Counted from the first letter of the stretch, positions 1 through 7,300 are shown. The stretch: 8,768 nt of DNA from Lachnospiraceae bacterium UBA7481 (GCA_002478505.1 DLOP01000055.1:1-8768), one strand, 5' to 3'. A program made the numbers and translations. The notes: generated by a model from the sequence alone, not told the origin.

Positions 1-2
1 GA

Positions 3-26
3 TAGTGTAAATTTACTGTAGGAAAA
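3..26 (+). repeat. Left terminal inverted repeat of the ISLre2-like element
   Basis: This 24-bp terminal repeat pairs with 1640-1663. The first nine bases (TAGTGTAAA) are identical to the reverse complement of the other end; mismatches fall at the 10th, 13th and 14th positions. It lies downstream of the transposase stop codon. Confidence 0.85.
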
Positions 27-98
27 TAAAAGACAGATTACACCTAAGATATGTTTCAGATCAGTTTACTGTCTTTACTATATCAAATTTTTACCTTT

Positions 99-1553
99 TT
101 ACAACCCCCAGATATGATTTTTCAATGCCGCTATCTTCTTTATCTGGGTATAGGGGATACTGTACACAGGCATGTCTGCCATATCTCCAAGCTTATTCCT
201 GTTCTTTCGCTCCGACACAAACATCTCCCGGCTGCTGCATATCAATTCTTCGCATCCTGCCGCCACCGGAAGATATTTCTTCTGGAACCGCACCAGTTCC
301 AGCATATCTCCTCCATTTCTTTCATAGATCCTCAGCCGTGACATCTTATCTGCCCCGATCCTGCTCCATCCAAGCGGACGTGAACTCATCCTGTCTGCAT
401 AGATATGGCTCACATGCCCTTCCGCACTGCACCTTACTTCCTTGTTCTTATCCCTTACCCACTGCATGATCCCTGCCCAGTTCCCAAGAATATAATCCCT
501 TGACGCCTCCACCGCCTTCCTTCTCGCTTCGCCTTCTGTTACCGCCAGTATCTTCCCAAAGGCTTCTTCCGCCTGCTTTTTATTCTTTCTGTGTATTGCC
601 CGGTAGATCTCACTTCTTGCGTCCTCCACAGAGTCTTTCAGATGGGAAGTTGCCCCGATGATATATTTGTGCATATGAAAGCGGTCAAGGACAAATTTCC
701 CTTTTTCTATGAATCTCTGTCCGCTCTTGATCCATGCGGCTCCATCTCCGTTGATATAGATCTTTTCCAGTTTTTCCGTATCATAAGACTTTTCTATGTA
801 TTCAGACACTTCTTTCCATAACGTCTCTATGGCCTCTCCTCCTTCATATACGCCTCCGAAGTGCTTTTTGTTTATCAGTTCGTTCCGTCCGTTCTCAGTG
901 CTGATTCCTTCATAAACATAAACCAGTTTCGGCATGACCGTGTTTGTGCGCGGCTTCTTAATATCGCCTTTTTCCTTTAGGTACTGCAGCGCTACATGGT
1001 CTTCATCCGCATCTATGTAAAGGTATTTCAGGGTTTTCTTTTCCGGCTGCGGTTCTGCCTTGGGAAACTGGAGGGTATGGATCTTGTTCATTACCGCTTC
1101 CTTACTTACCACATCTGCCGTTATGGCAGCGTTTTCCCCTCCCTTGCGGTAACTGCTCTTTACGGCTTCTTCCAGTATCTTTGCCTCTGCATCCTCCGTC
1201 ATGCGTGCATGCTTCCCTATCCCCATGATGCGGTCAAGGAGATATTCATACTCACCTGTCGCTTTATTCTTAAACAGTGTTTTTTGGTATCTGACATTTC
1301 CAAGGCTTGTCAGAAGGGTTGTCTCATCCCTCCTTACAATGTACCATTCAGGTCGCAGGGACTTCCTCTTACGCAGCAGTTCATCATAGCTTTCCCATTC
1401 TTCCGCGATCATGGAACATCCAAGGGCCGTCACTCTTTTTGTCACTCCCTCTACCATCTCAGCTATCTTTGTCATGTCACCGGCATAATCTGTCATAACT
1501 TTTTCTAAATTTTTTACCCCTTCTGAGCAAAAATGTTGTATACTGTTATTCAT
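99..1553 (-). CDS. ISLre2-family (UPF0236-type) transposase, complete
   Basis: This is the transposase that moves the surrounding insertion sequence, presumably by DDE chemistry on the element ends. The 484-residue length is normal for the family. Likely acidic residues are in the IDADEDH motif (around D181-D183), the INGDGAAWI motif (D270) and the SAEGHVSH motif (E378). FVLDRFHMHKYI (288-298) is another typical family block. The frame stays open 18 codons upstream to 1607, but the ATG at 1553 is preferred because AAGGAAGG (1562-1569) precedes it by 8 bases; the upstream ATG has no such site. The stop at 99 lies about 70 bp inside the left terminal repeat. The catalytic triad is assigned by family analogy and by eye. 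No frameshift or internal stop is seen. Confidence 0.9.
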   Translation of the reverse strand: MNNSIQHFCSEGVKNLEKVMTDYAGDMTKIAEMVEGVTKRVTALGCSMIAEEWESYDELLRKRKSLRPEWYIVRRDETTLLTSLGNVRYQKTLFKNKATGEYEYLLDRIMGIGKHARMTEDAEAKILEEAVKSSYRKGGENAAITADVVSKEAVMNKIHTLQFPKAEPQPEKKTLKYLYIDADEDHVALQYLKEKGDIKKPRTNTVMPKLVYVYEGISTENGRNELINKKHFGGVYEGGEAIETLWKEVSEYIEKSYDTEKLEKIYINGDGAAWIKSGQRFIEKGKFVLDRFHMHKYIIGATSHLKDSVEDARSEIYRAIHRKNKKQAEEAFGKILAVTEGEARRKAVEASRDYILGNWAGIMQWVRDKNKEVRCSAEGHVSHIYADRMSSRPLGWSRIGADKMSRLRIYERNGGDMLELVRFQKKYLPVAAGCEELICSSREMFVSERKNRNKLGDMADMPVYSIPYTQIKKIAALKNHIWGL

Positions 1554-1639
1554 AGAAAGCACCTTCCTTTGTTTGGATTTTGTCTTTTGCAAACTCAATC
1601 TTAACACAAAGTGGTGCTTTCTTCTTTTTATCTTTTTAT

Positions 1640-1663
1640 TTTTCCTACAAAAACTTTACACTA
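1640..1663 (-). repeat. Right terminal inverted repeat of the ISLre2-like element
   Basis: This is the partner of 3-26, with 21 of 24 positions matching. It lies upstream of the transposase start. It contains TTTACA at 1655-1660, which reads outward on the plus strand like a -35 box, but no -10 box stands at a useful distance from it. The neighbouring gene instead appears to use its own boxes at 1668-1696. Confidence 0.85.
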
Positions 1664-1667
1664 GCGC

Positions 1668-1696
1668 TTTTCAAAATTCCCGTATTGTACTATAAT
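1668..1696 (+). promoter_or_regulatory. Predicted sigma-A-type promoter of the 93-residue gene
   Basis: A perfect -10 box TATAAT (1691-1696) lies 17 bp after TTTTCA (1668-1673), a four-of-six match to the -35 consensus. Transcription would start near 1703, so the ATG at 1702 is unlikely to be the translation start. The -35 box begins only 4 bp outside the insertion sequence, so any upstream control sequence has been displaced by the insertion. Confidence 0.65.
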
Positions 1697-1740
1697 CCAT
1701 TATGATAAAAATAAAAATGCCCATAAGGAGAGTTGCAGAC

Positions 1741-2022
1741 ATGACTAAGGAAGATGAAATCTTTTTAGACCGTATCAATGAATACGCAGACAAAGTGCTG
1801 GACGGGATCGATCCGCAGAAGACCCAGGTATCTTTTCAATTGGAAAAATTACGTCCGATCATGGAAGAACTTGCCAAAGAAAACAATTCCACCGTCGAGG
1901 AAACATTTATACGTTATATGGATCTTGCAACAGAACGCAGCGTTACCTTAGAGCGTAAATTTCAAAGCACGCTGGGCAATATGAATACCTACGGCGATGT
2001 TATGGATGGAAACAAAATATAG
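1741..2022 (+). CDS. Small hypothetical protein (93 residues)
   Basis: I do not recognise this protein. It is 93 residues, charged, and probably mostly helical. It begins MTKEDEIFLDRINEYADKVL, has a central stretch FQLEKLRPIMEELAKENN, and ends in a glycine- and asparagine-containing tail. No signal peptide, membrane segment, cysteine or metal motif is visible, so it is probably cytoplasmic. The start at 1741 is chosen because AAGGAG (1725-1730) precedes it by 10 bases. An ATG in frame at 1702 would add 13 residues but sits at the predicted transcription start and lacks a ribosome site. It is a single-gene unit: promoter at 1668-1696, hairpin terminator just after the stop. The insertion sequence ends 77 bp upstream. 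The clean promoter, ribosome site and terminator make it a believable real gene. Confidence 0.75.
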   Translation: MTKEDEIFLDRINEYADKVLDGIDPQKTQVSFQLEKLRPIMEELAKENNSTVEETFIRYMDLATERSVTLERKFQSTLGNMNTYGDVMDGNKI

Positions 2023-2033
2023 AATAAAATACA

Positions 2034-2070
2034 AAAATCCCACTCCATTGATATAACAGAGTGGGATTTT
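2034..2070. terminator. Bidirectional intrinsic terminator
   Basis: A perfect 12-bp stem (AAAATCCCACTC at 2034-2045 with GAGTGGGATTTT at 2059-2070) closes a 13-base loop. The A-rich left side and T-rich right side give a U-tract in both directions. It lies 11 bp after the plus-strand 93-residue gene and 30 bp after the minus-strand lipoprotein gene, so it fits termination of both converging units. Confidence 0.88.
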
Positions 2071-2099
2071 ACGTTTAAAATCAATCTTCAGGATCAGGA

Positions 2100-2555
2100 T
2101 CAGTCCACTGTAAAGGTAAGACTGTTAAATGCTTTTTTCGCAGCGCGTGAACCTTCTATACCGCCCATAATTATGCCTGTATCGCTTCCATCGATCCATG
2201 CGACATAGTTGCTTTCCTTTCCTGCATTACCATCAACCTCATAATATAACCATGTCAGACCATTTTCGGAATCTTCTTCAAGGTTCTCTACCCCATCCGC
2301 AATCTTCACCATTTCCACATAGAAATCATAAGTATCCTCATCAATAAAGATGCCCTGAAGGATCGTCTCATCATCTTCCGTCACGCTAAACCCTTCGTCT
2401 TCATTCTCCAGCTTTAAACCCTCTGATGTATCCAGCTCCACCTTAACGTTATCCCCTGTCCCGACTTTATAGGTATAACTCATACTTGTGGTGCATCCTG
2501 TCAAAACAATCATTCCAAGAACCCCACCCAACATCAACGCTGCAAACTTTTTCAT
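2100..2555 (-). CDS. Small acidic lipoprotein, function unknown
   Basis: This 151-residue protein has a clear lipoprotein signal: MKK, a hydrophobic stretch (residues 4-18) and the lipobox LTGC with the lipidated cysteine at 21. The mature part would be anchored to the outer face of the cytoplasmic membrane. It is strongly acidic and reads as alternating beta-rich stretches (YTYKV, VKVELD, TWLYYEV, NYVAWID) with one helix (residues 77-91), ending in AAKKAFNSLTFTVD. I do not recognise a named domain. The ATG is preceded by GAAAGGAG (2563-2570) at 7 bases. It starts 30 bp after the stop of the XRE regulator gene and is probably co-transcribed with it, then terminated at 2034-2070. The pairing suggests the regulator controls its amount, but this is inference. 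Confidence 0.85.
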   Translation of the reverse strand: MKKFAALMLGGVLGMIVLTGCTTSMSYTYKVGTGDNVKVELDTSEGLKLENEDEGFSVTEDDETILQGIFIDEDTYDFYVEMVKIADGVENLEEDSENGLTWLYYEVDGNAGKESNYVAWIDGSDTGIIMGGIEGSRAAKKAFNSLTFTVD

Positions 2556-2585
2556 ACTCCCTCTCCTTTCAATTTTTCGGTAATT

Positions 2586-3011
2586 TTATTTCATCCCTGC
2601 ATTTGCGTAACGCAGACTCTTCTTAATTTCCTCTATAACTGCTTCAATCGCATCCAGGGACGCTATGATATCATCGATCTGCTTTCCTTCCTTCTCATCA
2701 ATAACTCCGTCCCGCATCACTTCAACCAGTTCCTTTGAAATCGCATCCATATCCTGGGCGGAGCCAAGGAATTTTAAAACCAGTCTGTCTAAATTCGCCG
2801 ATACTTTCTCCGGCTTGTTTTCCCTCAACAGATAATCCGTCGATACATGAAACTGGTCGCTGATCTTAATAAGTTTGTCGATCTCGGGCAGCATATTTCC
2901 CGTTTCCCATTTTGACACGGTCTGCCGGCTGACGCCTAGAATTTCCGCCAACTGGATCTGGGATATCTGCGCCTGTGTCCGAAGTGAATATAGTTTCTCA
3001 CCAAATTCCAT
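2586..3011 (-). CDS. XRE-family transcriptional regulator
   Basis: This is a 141-residue DNA-binding protein with an N-terminal Cro/C1-type helix-turn-helix at about residues 6-61. The recognisable core is QLAEILGVSRQTVSKWETG, followed by LPEIDKLIKISDQFHVSTDYLL. The C-terminal half (about 70-140) is helical with an ILV heptad-like pattern (MRDGVIDEKEGKQIDDII, then ASLDAIEAVIEEIKKSL) and may dimerise; no known ligand or protease domain is seen. The start fits the usual beginning of the family (MEFGEKLYSLR). Its ribosome site is unusual: GAGAAAGG (3024-3031) lies 12 bases away, and a closer out-of-frame ATG at 3020-3022 could compete. It heads a likely two-gene unit with the downstream lipoprotein. 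An inverted repeat at 3070-3085 is a candidate site for self-regulation. Confidence 0.9.
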   Translation of the reverse strand: MEFGEKLYSLRTQAQISQIQLAEILGVSRQTVSKWETGNMLPEIDKLIKISDQFHVSTDYLLRENKPEKVSANLDRLVLKFLGSAQDMDAISKELVEVMRDGVIDEKEGKQIDDIIASLDAIEAVIEEIKKSLRYANAGMK

Positions 3012-3069
3012 AATGAAGCCATGCCTTTCTCTCTACCTATCCGTTCACCTTATAGAGAAAATTATCAAG

Positions 3070-3085
3070 TATACTAAAAAGTATA
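3070..3085. promoter_or_regulatory. Operator-like inverted repeat upstream of the XRE regulator
   Basis: TATACT (3070-3075) and AGTATA (3080-3085) form a perfect 6-bp inverted repeat around AAAA, the size expected for a Cro/C1-type dimer site. It overlaps the only AT-rich region able to hold the regulator promoter. Candidate -10 boxes on the minus strand are GATAAT (3061-3066) and TATAAG (3049-3054), but neither has a convincing -35 box, so the exact promoter is unresolved. Autoregulation is an inference from position and symmetry. Confidence 0.4.
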
Positions 3086-3096
3086 GCATTAATACA

Positions 3097-3136
3097 GAAC
3101 ACCGGAAACCACCTCTTTGGTGCGTTTCCGGTGTTC
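3097..3136 (-). terminator. Hairpin at the end of the serC-serA unit, likely terminator
   Basis: A perfect 13-bp stem (GAACACCGGAAAC at 3097-3109 with its complement at 3124-3136) is extended by CACC/GGTG (3110-3113 and 3119-3122) across one bulged base, closing a 5-base loop. It starts 21 bp after the serA stop. The tract after it on the minus strand (TGTATTAATG) is a poor U-run, so it may act as a weak terminator or protect the 3' end of the message. It lies only 11 bp before the operator-like repeat of the XRE unit. Confidence 0.55.
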
Positions 3137-3157
3137 GATGTCAACCTTAGGTTGCTC

Positions 3158-4321
3158 TTATTTGATCACTCTGACTTTAATGACATCCGCAATTGCAGTC
3201 AGCTTTGCCACGATATCATCCGATACCACTCCTGCCACATCAAGCATCGTATAAGCATATTCTCCCTTGGACTTGTTCATCATATTCTCGATGTTGATAC
3301 CAAGATCTCCAAAAGTTGCGGTGAATTTCGTGATCATATTTGCCACATTCTTATGGCAGATCGCCACACGTCCTTGTGAAGTGCAGACACCCATGTCCAC
3401 ATTCGGGTAGTTCACACTGTTAACAATATTGCCGTTCTCCAGAAAATTCATCATTTCCTTAACAGCCATCTTGGCACAGTTATCCTCCGCCTCTTCTGTG
3501 GATGCTCCGAGATGCGGGATTACAATACAGCCTTCTGCGCCTGCTGTAGTCACATTCGGGAAATCCGTAACATATTTTCTGATCTTTCCGGACTTGATCC
3601 CGGCAAGGACTGCCTTCTCATCTGCAAGGAGATCACGTGCAAAATTAAGCAGGATCACTCCATCCTTCATCATACTAATGGCTTCCTCGTTGATCATGCC
3701 TCTGGTAGCATCCATCAAAGGCACATGGATCGTGATGAAATCGCATTCACTATAAATATCATTTAAATCAACCACATGCTTTACCTCACGGCTAAGGCTC
3801 CATGCTGCATTGACAGACACATACGGATCATATCCATAGACCTCCATCCCAAGATGGATTGCTGCATTCGCCACTTTCACGCCGATTGCGCCAAGACCGA
3901 TCACACCCAGCTTCTTACCCTCAATCTCCGTTCCGGCAAACTTCTTCTTTTCTTTTTCAACTGCCTTAGCAATATTCTCATCATCCTGATCTTCTTCCAC
4001 CCACTGGATACCGCCGACGATATCCCGGCTCCCCAGCAGCATGCCTGCGATCACGAGTTCCTTAACTGCATTGGCATTGGCGCCCGGTGTATTAAATACG
4101 ACAACGCCCTTCTCCGCACATTGATCCAAGGGAATATTATTGACACCGGCACCGGCTCTCGCAACTGCCAGCAGACTGTCCGGCAACTGCATATCATGCA
4201 TCGCCGCGCTTCTGACCAAGATCCCCTGCGCCTCGTCAAACTGCTCCGTCTTTACATAATCCTTTGAAAAAACATCCAATCCCACCTGTGCGATCGGATT
4301 TAAACAATGATACTTATACAT
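3158..4321 (-). CDS. serA: D-3-phosphoglycerate dehydrogenase with C-terminal ACT domain
   Basis: This enzyme oxidises 3-phosphoglycerate to 3-phosphohydroxypyruvate with NAD, the first committed step of serine synthesis. In 387 residues: a split substrate domain (about 1-95 and 275-300), a Rossmann NAD domain with GLGAIG (142-147) and the adenosine-ribose Asp in GYDPY (D165), the catalytic Arg in NFARD (R229), the catalytic His in PHLGAST (H270), and a C-terminal ACT domain (about 317-387) that may bind serine for feedback. The region between Arg and His is short and lacks the usual Glu-Pro motif that supplies the catalytic Glu. The frame opens at a GTG at 4330, but the ATG at 4321 is preferred: AGGAG (4330-4334) stands 8 bases before it and overlaps the GTG. 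The gene starts 31 bp after serC ends and is clearly in the same transcript. Confidence 0.95.
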   Translation of the reverse strand: MYKYHCLNPIAQVGLDVFSKDYVKTEQFDEAQGILVRSAAMHDMQLPDSLLAVARAGAGVNNIPLDQCAEKGVVVFNTPGANANAVKELVIAGMLLGSRDIVGGIQWVEEDQDDENIAKAVEKEKKKFAGTEIEGKKLGVIGLGAIGVKVANAAIHLGMEVYGYDPYVSVNAAWSLSREVKHVVDLNDIYSECDFITIHVPLMDATRGMINEEAISMMKDGVILLNFARDLLADEKAVLAGIKSGKIRKYVTDFPNVTTAGAEGCIVIPHLGASTEEAEDNCAKMAVKEMMNFLENGNIVNSVNYPNVDMGVCTSQGRVAICHKNVANMITKFTATFGDLGINIENMMNKSKGEYAYTMLDVAGVVSDDIVAKLTAIADVIKVRVIK

Positions 4322-4352
4322 GGTTCCCACTCCTGCCTTTCATTCTTCTATA

Positions 4353-5435
4353 TTAGCTGTTCTCGGCTTCAAACTTCTTCATGAAGTCAACCAGCGCCTC
4401 CACGCCCTCGATCGGCATTGCATTATAGATACTTGCACGCATACCGCCCACTGACCTGTGTCCCTTTAAATTCTCAAATCCTGCTTCCTTAGCTTCCTTG
4501 ACAAACTTCGCATCTAAGTCGGCATCGCCTGTAACAAAGGGAACATTCATCAGGGAACGGTCTTCCTTTCTGACAGTTCCTTTGAACAGCTTACTCTCAT
4601 CCAGGAAATCATAAAGGATCTTTGCCTTCTTCTCATTTCTTTCCTTCATAGCTTCCAGACCGCCCATCTTTTTGATCCACTTAAAGACCTTTCCGCAGAT
4701 GTAGATGCCATATGCAGGCGGTGTATTATAAAGGGAATCATTGTCCGCATGAGTCTTATATTTTAACATGGTCGGGGTTCCCGGAAGAACCTCCTCCGTG
4801 ATCAGGTCTTCCCTGATGATCACGATCACTACGCCTGCCGGTCCGATATTCTTCTGTACGCCGCCATAGATCACCCCATACTTTGTCACATCCACCGGCT
4901 CGCTTAAGAAACAGGAAGATACGTCGGAAACCAACGTCTTGCCCTTGGTATTCGGAAGCGTCTTAAACTTTGTACCATAGATGGTATTGTTCTCGCAGAT
5001 ATACACGTAATCGGCATCCTCCGAAATCGGCAGATCAGAACAGTCCGGAATATAAGAAAATGTCTCATCCTCAGAAGACGCGATCTTATTAGCTTTTCCA
5101 TAGATCTGAGCCTCCTGATAAGCCTTCTTAGCCCACTGTCCGGTCACAATGTAATCAGCAACCTTATTTTTCATCAAATTCATCGGAATCATTGCAAATT
5201 GCTGGCTTGCACCGCCCTGTAAGAACAGCACCTTATAATTATCAGGAATGTTCATAAGCTCTCTTAAGTCTGCCTCTGCTTCCTTAATAATATTATCGTA
5301 TGTCTTGGAACGGTGGCTCATCTCCATCACGGACATGCCGCTTCCCTTATAGTCCAGCATCTCATCTGCTGCTTCCTGCAATACCTCTTCCGGCAATACC
5401 GCCGGTCCTGCGGAAAAATTATACACTCTTCCCAT
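4353..5435 (-). CDS. serC: Phosphoserine aminotransferase
   Basis: This PLP enzyme converts 3-phosphohydroxypyruvate and glutamate to phosphoserine and 2-oxoglutarate, the step after SerA. It is 360 residues, the full length of the class-V aminotransferase SerC. Visible signatures are NFSAGPAVLP at the N-terminus, the phosphate-binding GGASQQF (74-80), the block DVSSCFLSEP (171-180), the PLP-binding Lys in YGGVQKNIGPAG (K195), and the C-terminal HRSVGGMRASIYNAMP (326-341). The start is firm: AGGAGGAG (5443-5450) precedes the ATG by 7 bases. It is followed by serA after 31 bp. A predicted promoter at 5507-5535 suggests the serC-serA pair can be transcribed separately from ilvB. Confidence 0.97.
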   Translation of the reverse strand: MGRVYNFSAGPAVLPEEVLQEAADEMLDYKGSGMSVMEMSHRSKTYDNIIKEAEADLRELMNIPDNYKVLFLQGGASQQFAMIPMNLMKNKVADYIVTGQWAKKAYQEAQIYGKANKIASSEDETFSYIPDCSDLPISEDADYVYICENNTIYGTKFKTLPNTKGKTLVSDVSSCFLSEPVDVTKYGVIYGGVQKNIGPAGVVIVIIREDLITEEVLPGTPTMLKYKTHADNDSLYNTPPAYGIYICGKVFKWIKKMGGLEAMKERNEKKAKILYDFLDESKLFKGTVRKEDRSLMNVPFVTGDADLDAKFVKEAKEAGFENLKGHRSVGGMRASIYNAMPIEGVEALVDFMKKFEAENS

Positions 5436-5506
5436 CTTTCTACTCCTCCTAATAGCAAATTCAAATGGATCTCACCATAAGAATATATGTTAAAATCATC
5501 TAATAT

Positions 5507-5535
5507 AATGTACTCTGTTTTTCTTTCTGCGTCAA
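5507..5535 (-). promoter_or_regulatory. Predicted promoter of serC-serA
   Basis: On the minus strand TTGACG (5530-5535, five of six to consensus) is followed after 17 bp by TACATT (5507-5512, four of six). Transcription would start near 5500, giving a leader of about 65 bases. The leader shows no T-box, riboswitch or attenuator that I can recognise. The 160-bp ilvB-serC gap holds no good terminator, so read-through from ilvB is also possible. Confidence 0.45.
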
Positions 5536-5595
5536 GTGGTATCATCATGATATTAAACACCTGACCTTAAACTTCATAAAAATTATTATAAAGAT

Positions 5596-7278
5596 TTAAC
5601 CCTCTCTCGCTTTCAAGTCATCCGCATCAAAGGAATCGCTGATCGGCGCGCCGCCCGGCACCATCGGAAATACTTTATCGTCTTCCTGGATCACGCAGTC
5701 GATCACCACCGGTCCGCCCACTTCCAGAGCTTTTCTCAGGGTTGGCTCTACTTCCTCTTTTGTCGTCACCCGAAAGGCTGTACAACCAAGTCCTTCCGCC
5801 ACCTTCACATAATCAACCTTATCCTGAAGGACTGTCTGGGAATATCTCTTTTCATAAAACAGTGTCTGCCACTGCCTTACCATACCCAGCACATGATTGT
5901 TAATGATGATCTGGATGATCGGAATGTTATATCTGGAAGCCGTCGCCAGCTCATTCATATTCATTCTGAAGCATCCGTCGCCGCCGATATTACAAACGAT
6001 CTTATCCGGTCTTGCCACCTTCGCGCCGATACATGCGCCCAAGCCATATCCCATCGTCCCCAGACCTCCTGAGGATAAAAATGTCCTCGGTTCCGTGTAT
6101 TTATAAAACTGGGAAGCCCACATCTGATGCTGCCCCACATCGGTGGTAATAATTGCTTTTCCTTCCGTCACCTTATCAAGCGTTTCAATAATGTATGGAC
6201 AAGTCAGCTTGCTCTTCGGATAAGTCAGCGGCATATCTGCCTTCATCTGCCTGATCTGATCCGTCCACTCCTTATGATCCTGCTGCTCCAGCTTCGCGTT
6301 TAATTTTATCAGAACTTCTTTTAAGTCTCCTACGATGGAAGCCGTTGTCTTGATATTTTTGTTGATCTCCGCAGCATCGATATCAATATGCAGCACTTTC
6401 GCGTTCTTTGCAAATGCTTTGGCGTCACTGATCACCCTGTCGGAGAATCTTGCTCCCAGCGCGATCAAAAGGTCGCACTGGCTGACACCAAGATTAGAGG
6501 TCTTTGTCCCATGCATACCGATCATGCCGGTATAGAGCTCATCATTTCCATTAAACGCGCCCTTTCCCATCAGTGTATCGCAGACCGGTGCATCTATCTT
6601 CTTTGCAAACTCCGCAACTTCCTTAGCAGCTCCGGAAATAATCGCGCCACCGCCCAGATAGATATACGGCTTCTTAGAAGCGCGGATCAGTTCGGCTGCC
6701 CGCTCAATATCTTCCTCCGTATATTGGACAGGAGTCTCAATTACGATCGGTTCCTGCTTTTCATATTCGCAGGAATTGGCAGTAACATCCTTTGTGATAT
6801 CCACAAGCACCGGTCCCGGTCTTCCTGATCTGGCGATCGCAAATGCCTTACGGATCGTATCCGCCAGTTGGGTCACATCCTTTACAATATATCCATGCTT
6901 TGTGATGGGCATGGTAACGCCTGCGATATCCACCTCCTGAAAAGTATCCTTTCCAAGCAATGGAAGCACAACATTAGCTGTGATCGCTACGATCGGGACA
7001 CTATCCATATAAGCGGTGGCAATACCTGTTACCAGATTCGTGGCACCGGGACCGCTGGTCGCCAGACATACGCCGACTTTTCCCGTCGCTCTTGCATATC
7101 CGTCCGCCGCATGGGCCGCCCCTTGTTCATGTGATGTTAATATATGTTTGATCTCATCAGAATGCTTATAAAGTTCATCATAAACATTCAGGATCGTTCC
7201 GCCCGGATAGCCAAACACCGTATCCACGCCCTGTTCCTTTAAACACTCGATAACGATCTGTGAACCTGTCAGCTGCAT
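5596..7278 (-). CDS. ilvB: Acetolactate (acetohydroxyacid) synthase, large catalytic subunit
   Basis: This thiamine-diphosphate and FAD enzyme joins two pyruvates to 2-acetolactate, or pyruvate and 2-oxobutyrate to acetohydroxybutyrate, starting valine/leucine and isoleucine synthesis. It is a full-length 560-residue protein: N-terminal ThDP pyrimidine domain with the catalytic Glu in TSHEQGAAHAADGYAR (E51), central FAD domain (about 190-330), and C-terminal ThDP domain with GGDG (432-435) running to NN (460-461), which bind the metal and diphosphate. QHQMWA (383-388) and VRQWQ (467-471) mark the anabolic FAD-using type rather than the catabolic type. The ATG at 7278 has AAGGAG (7288-7293) 9 bases upstream. 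The regulatory subunit IlvN is not next to it; serC follows instead. A possible hybrid promoter at 7301-7329 stands directly upstream. Confidence 0.96.
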   Translation of the reverse strand: MQLTGSQIVIECLKEQGVDTVFGYPGGTILNVYDELYKHSDEIKHILTSHEQGAAHAADGYARATGKVGVCLATSGPGATNLVTGIATAYMDSVPIVAITANVVLPLLGKDTFQEVDIAGVTMPITKHGYIVKDVTQLADTIRKAFAIARSGRPGPVLVDITKDVTANSCEYEKQEPIVIETPVQYTEEDIERAAELIRASKKPYIYLGGGAIISGAAKEVAEFAKKIDAPVCDTLMGKGAFNGNDELYTGMIGMHGTKTSNLGVSQCDLLIALGARFSDRVISDAKAFAKNAKVLHIDIDAAEINKNIKTTASIVGDLKEVLIKLNAKLEQQDHKEWTDQIRQMKADMPLTYPKSKLTCPYIIETLDKVTEGKAIITTDVGQHQMWASQFYKYTEPRTFLSSGGLGTMGYGLGACIGAKVARPDKIVCNIGGDGCFRMNMNELATASRYNIPIIQIIINNHVLGMVRQWQTLFYEKRYSQTVLQDKVDYVKVAEGLGCTAFRVTTKEEVEPTLRKALEVGGPVVIDCVIQEDDKVFPMVPGGAPISDSFDADDLKAREG

Positions 7279-7300
7279 GATCTTTCTCTCCTTAATACAT

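Larger units (their letters stand above)
3..1663 (-). mobile_element. Complete ISLre2-like insertion sequence
   Basis: This is a 1661-bp element bounded by imperfect inverted repeats and filled by a single transposase gene on the minus strand. The outer 24 bp at each end match at 21 positions once one end is reverse-complemented. Both ends start TAGTGTAAA and both contain TGTAGGAAAA. Size, single-gene layout and transposase type fit the ISLre2 family. Nothing in the transposase is broken, so the copy could be active. The left end lies only two bases inside the window, so the target duplication cannot be checked properly. The two visible flanking bases (GA) do not match any short duplication starting at 1664. 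Confidence 0.88.

Noticed and set aside
996..1508. Plus-strand 170-codon open frame opposite the transposase
   Set aside because: It is entirely antisense to the conserved transposase gene, with no ribosome site and no recognisable protein features.
1655..1696. Hybrid promoter using the outward TTTACA in the insertion-sequence end
   Set aside because: The distance from TTTACA (1655-1660) to the TATAAT box (1691-1696) is 30 bp, far beyond a working spacer.
3012..3022. Upstream start codon at 3022 as the beginning of the XRE regulator
   Set aside because: It is out of frame with the regulator and opens only a short frame; it may compete for ribosomes but is not the gene start.
3776..4267. Plus-strand 163-codon open frame opposite serA
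   Set aside because: It is antisense to a well-conserved enzyme gene; composition (many His, Cys and Ile) is typical of a shadow frame.
4322..4330. GTG start for serA three codons upstream
   Set aside because: The GTG overlaps the AGGAG ribosome site itself; the ATG at 4321 is at the right distance.
5327..5560. Minus-strand 77-codon open frame covering the serC leader and the start of serC
   Set aside because: It runs out of frame into serC, lacks a ribosome site, and its second half is plainly the shadow of the serC coding sequence.
5562..5596. Hairpin just after ilvB as a terminator
   Set aside because: The possible stem (about 8 bp) is nearly all A-T with a wobble pair, so it should be too weak to stop transcription.
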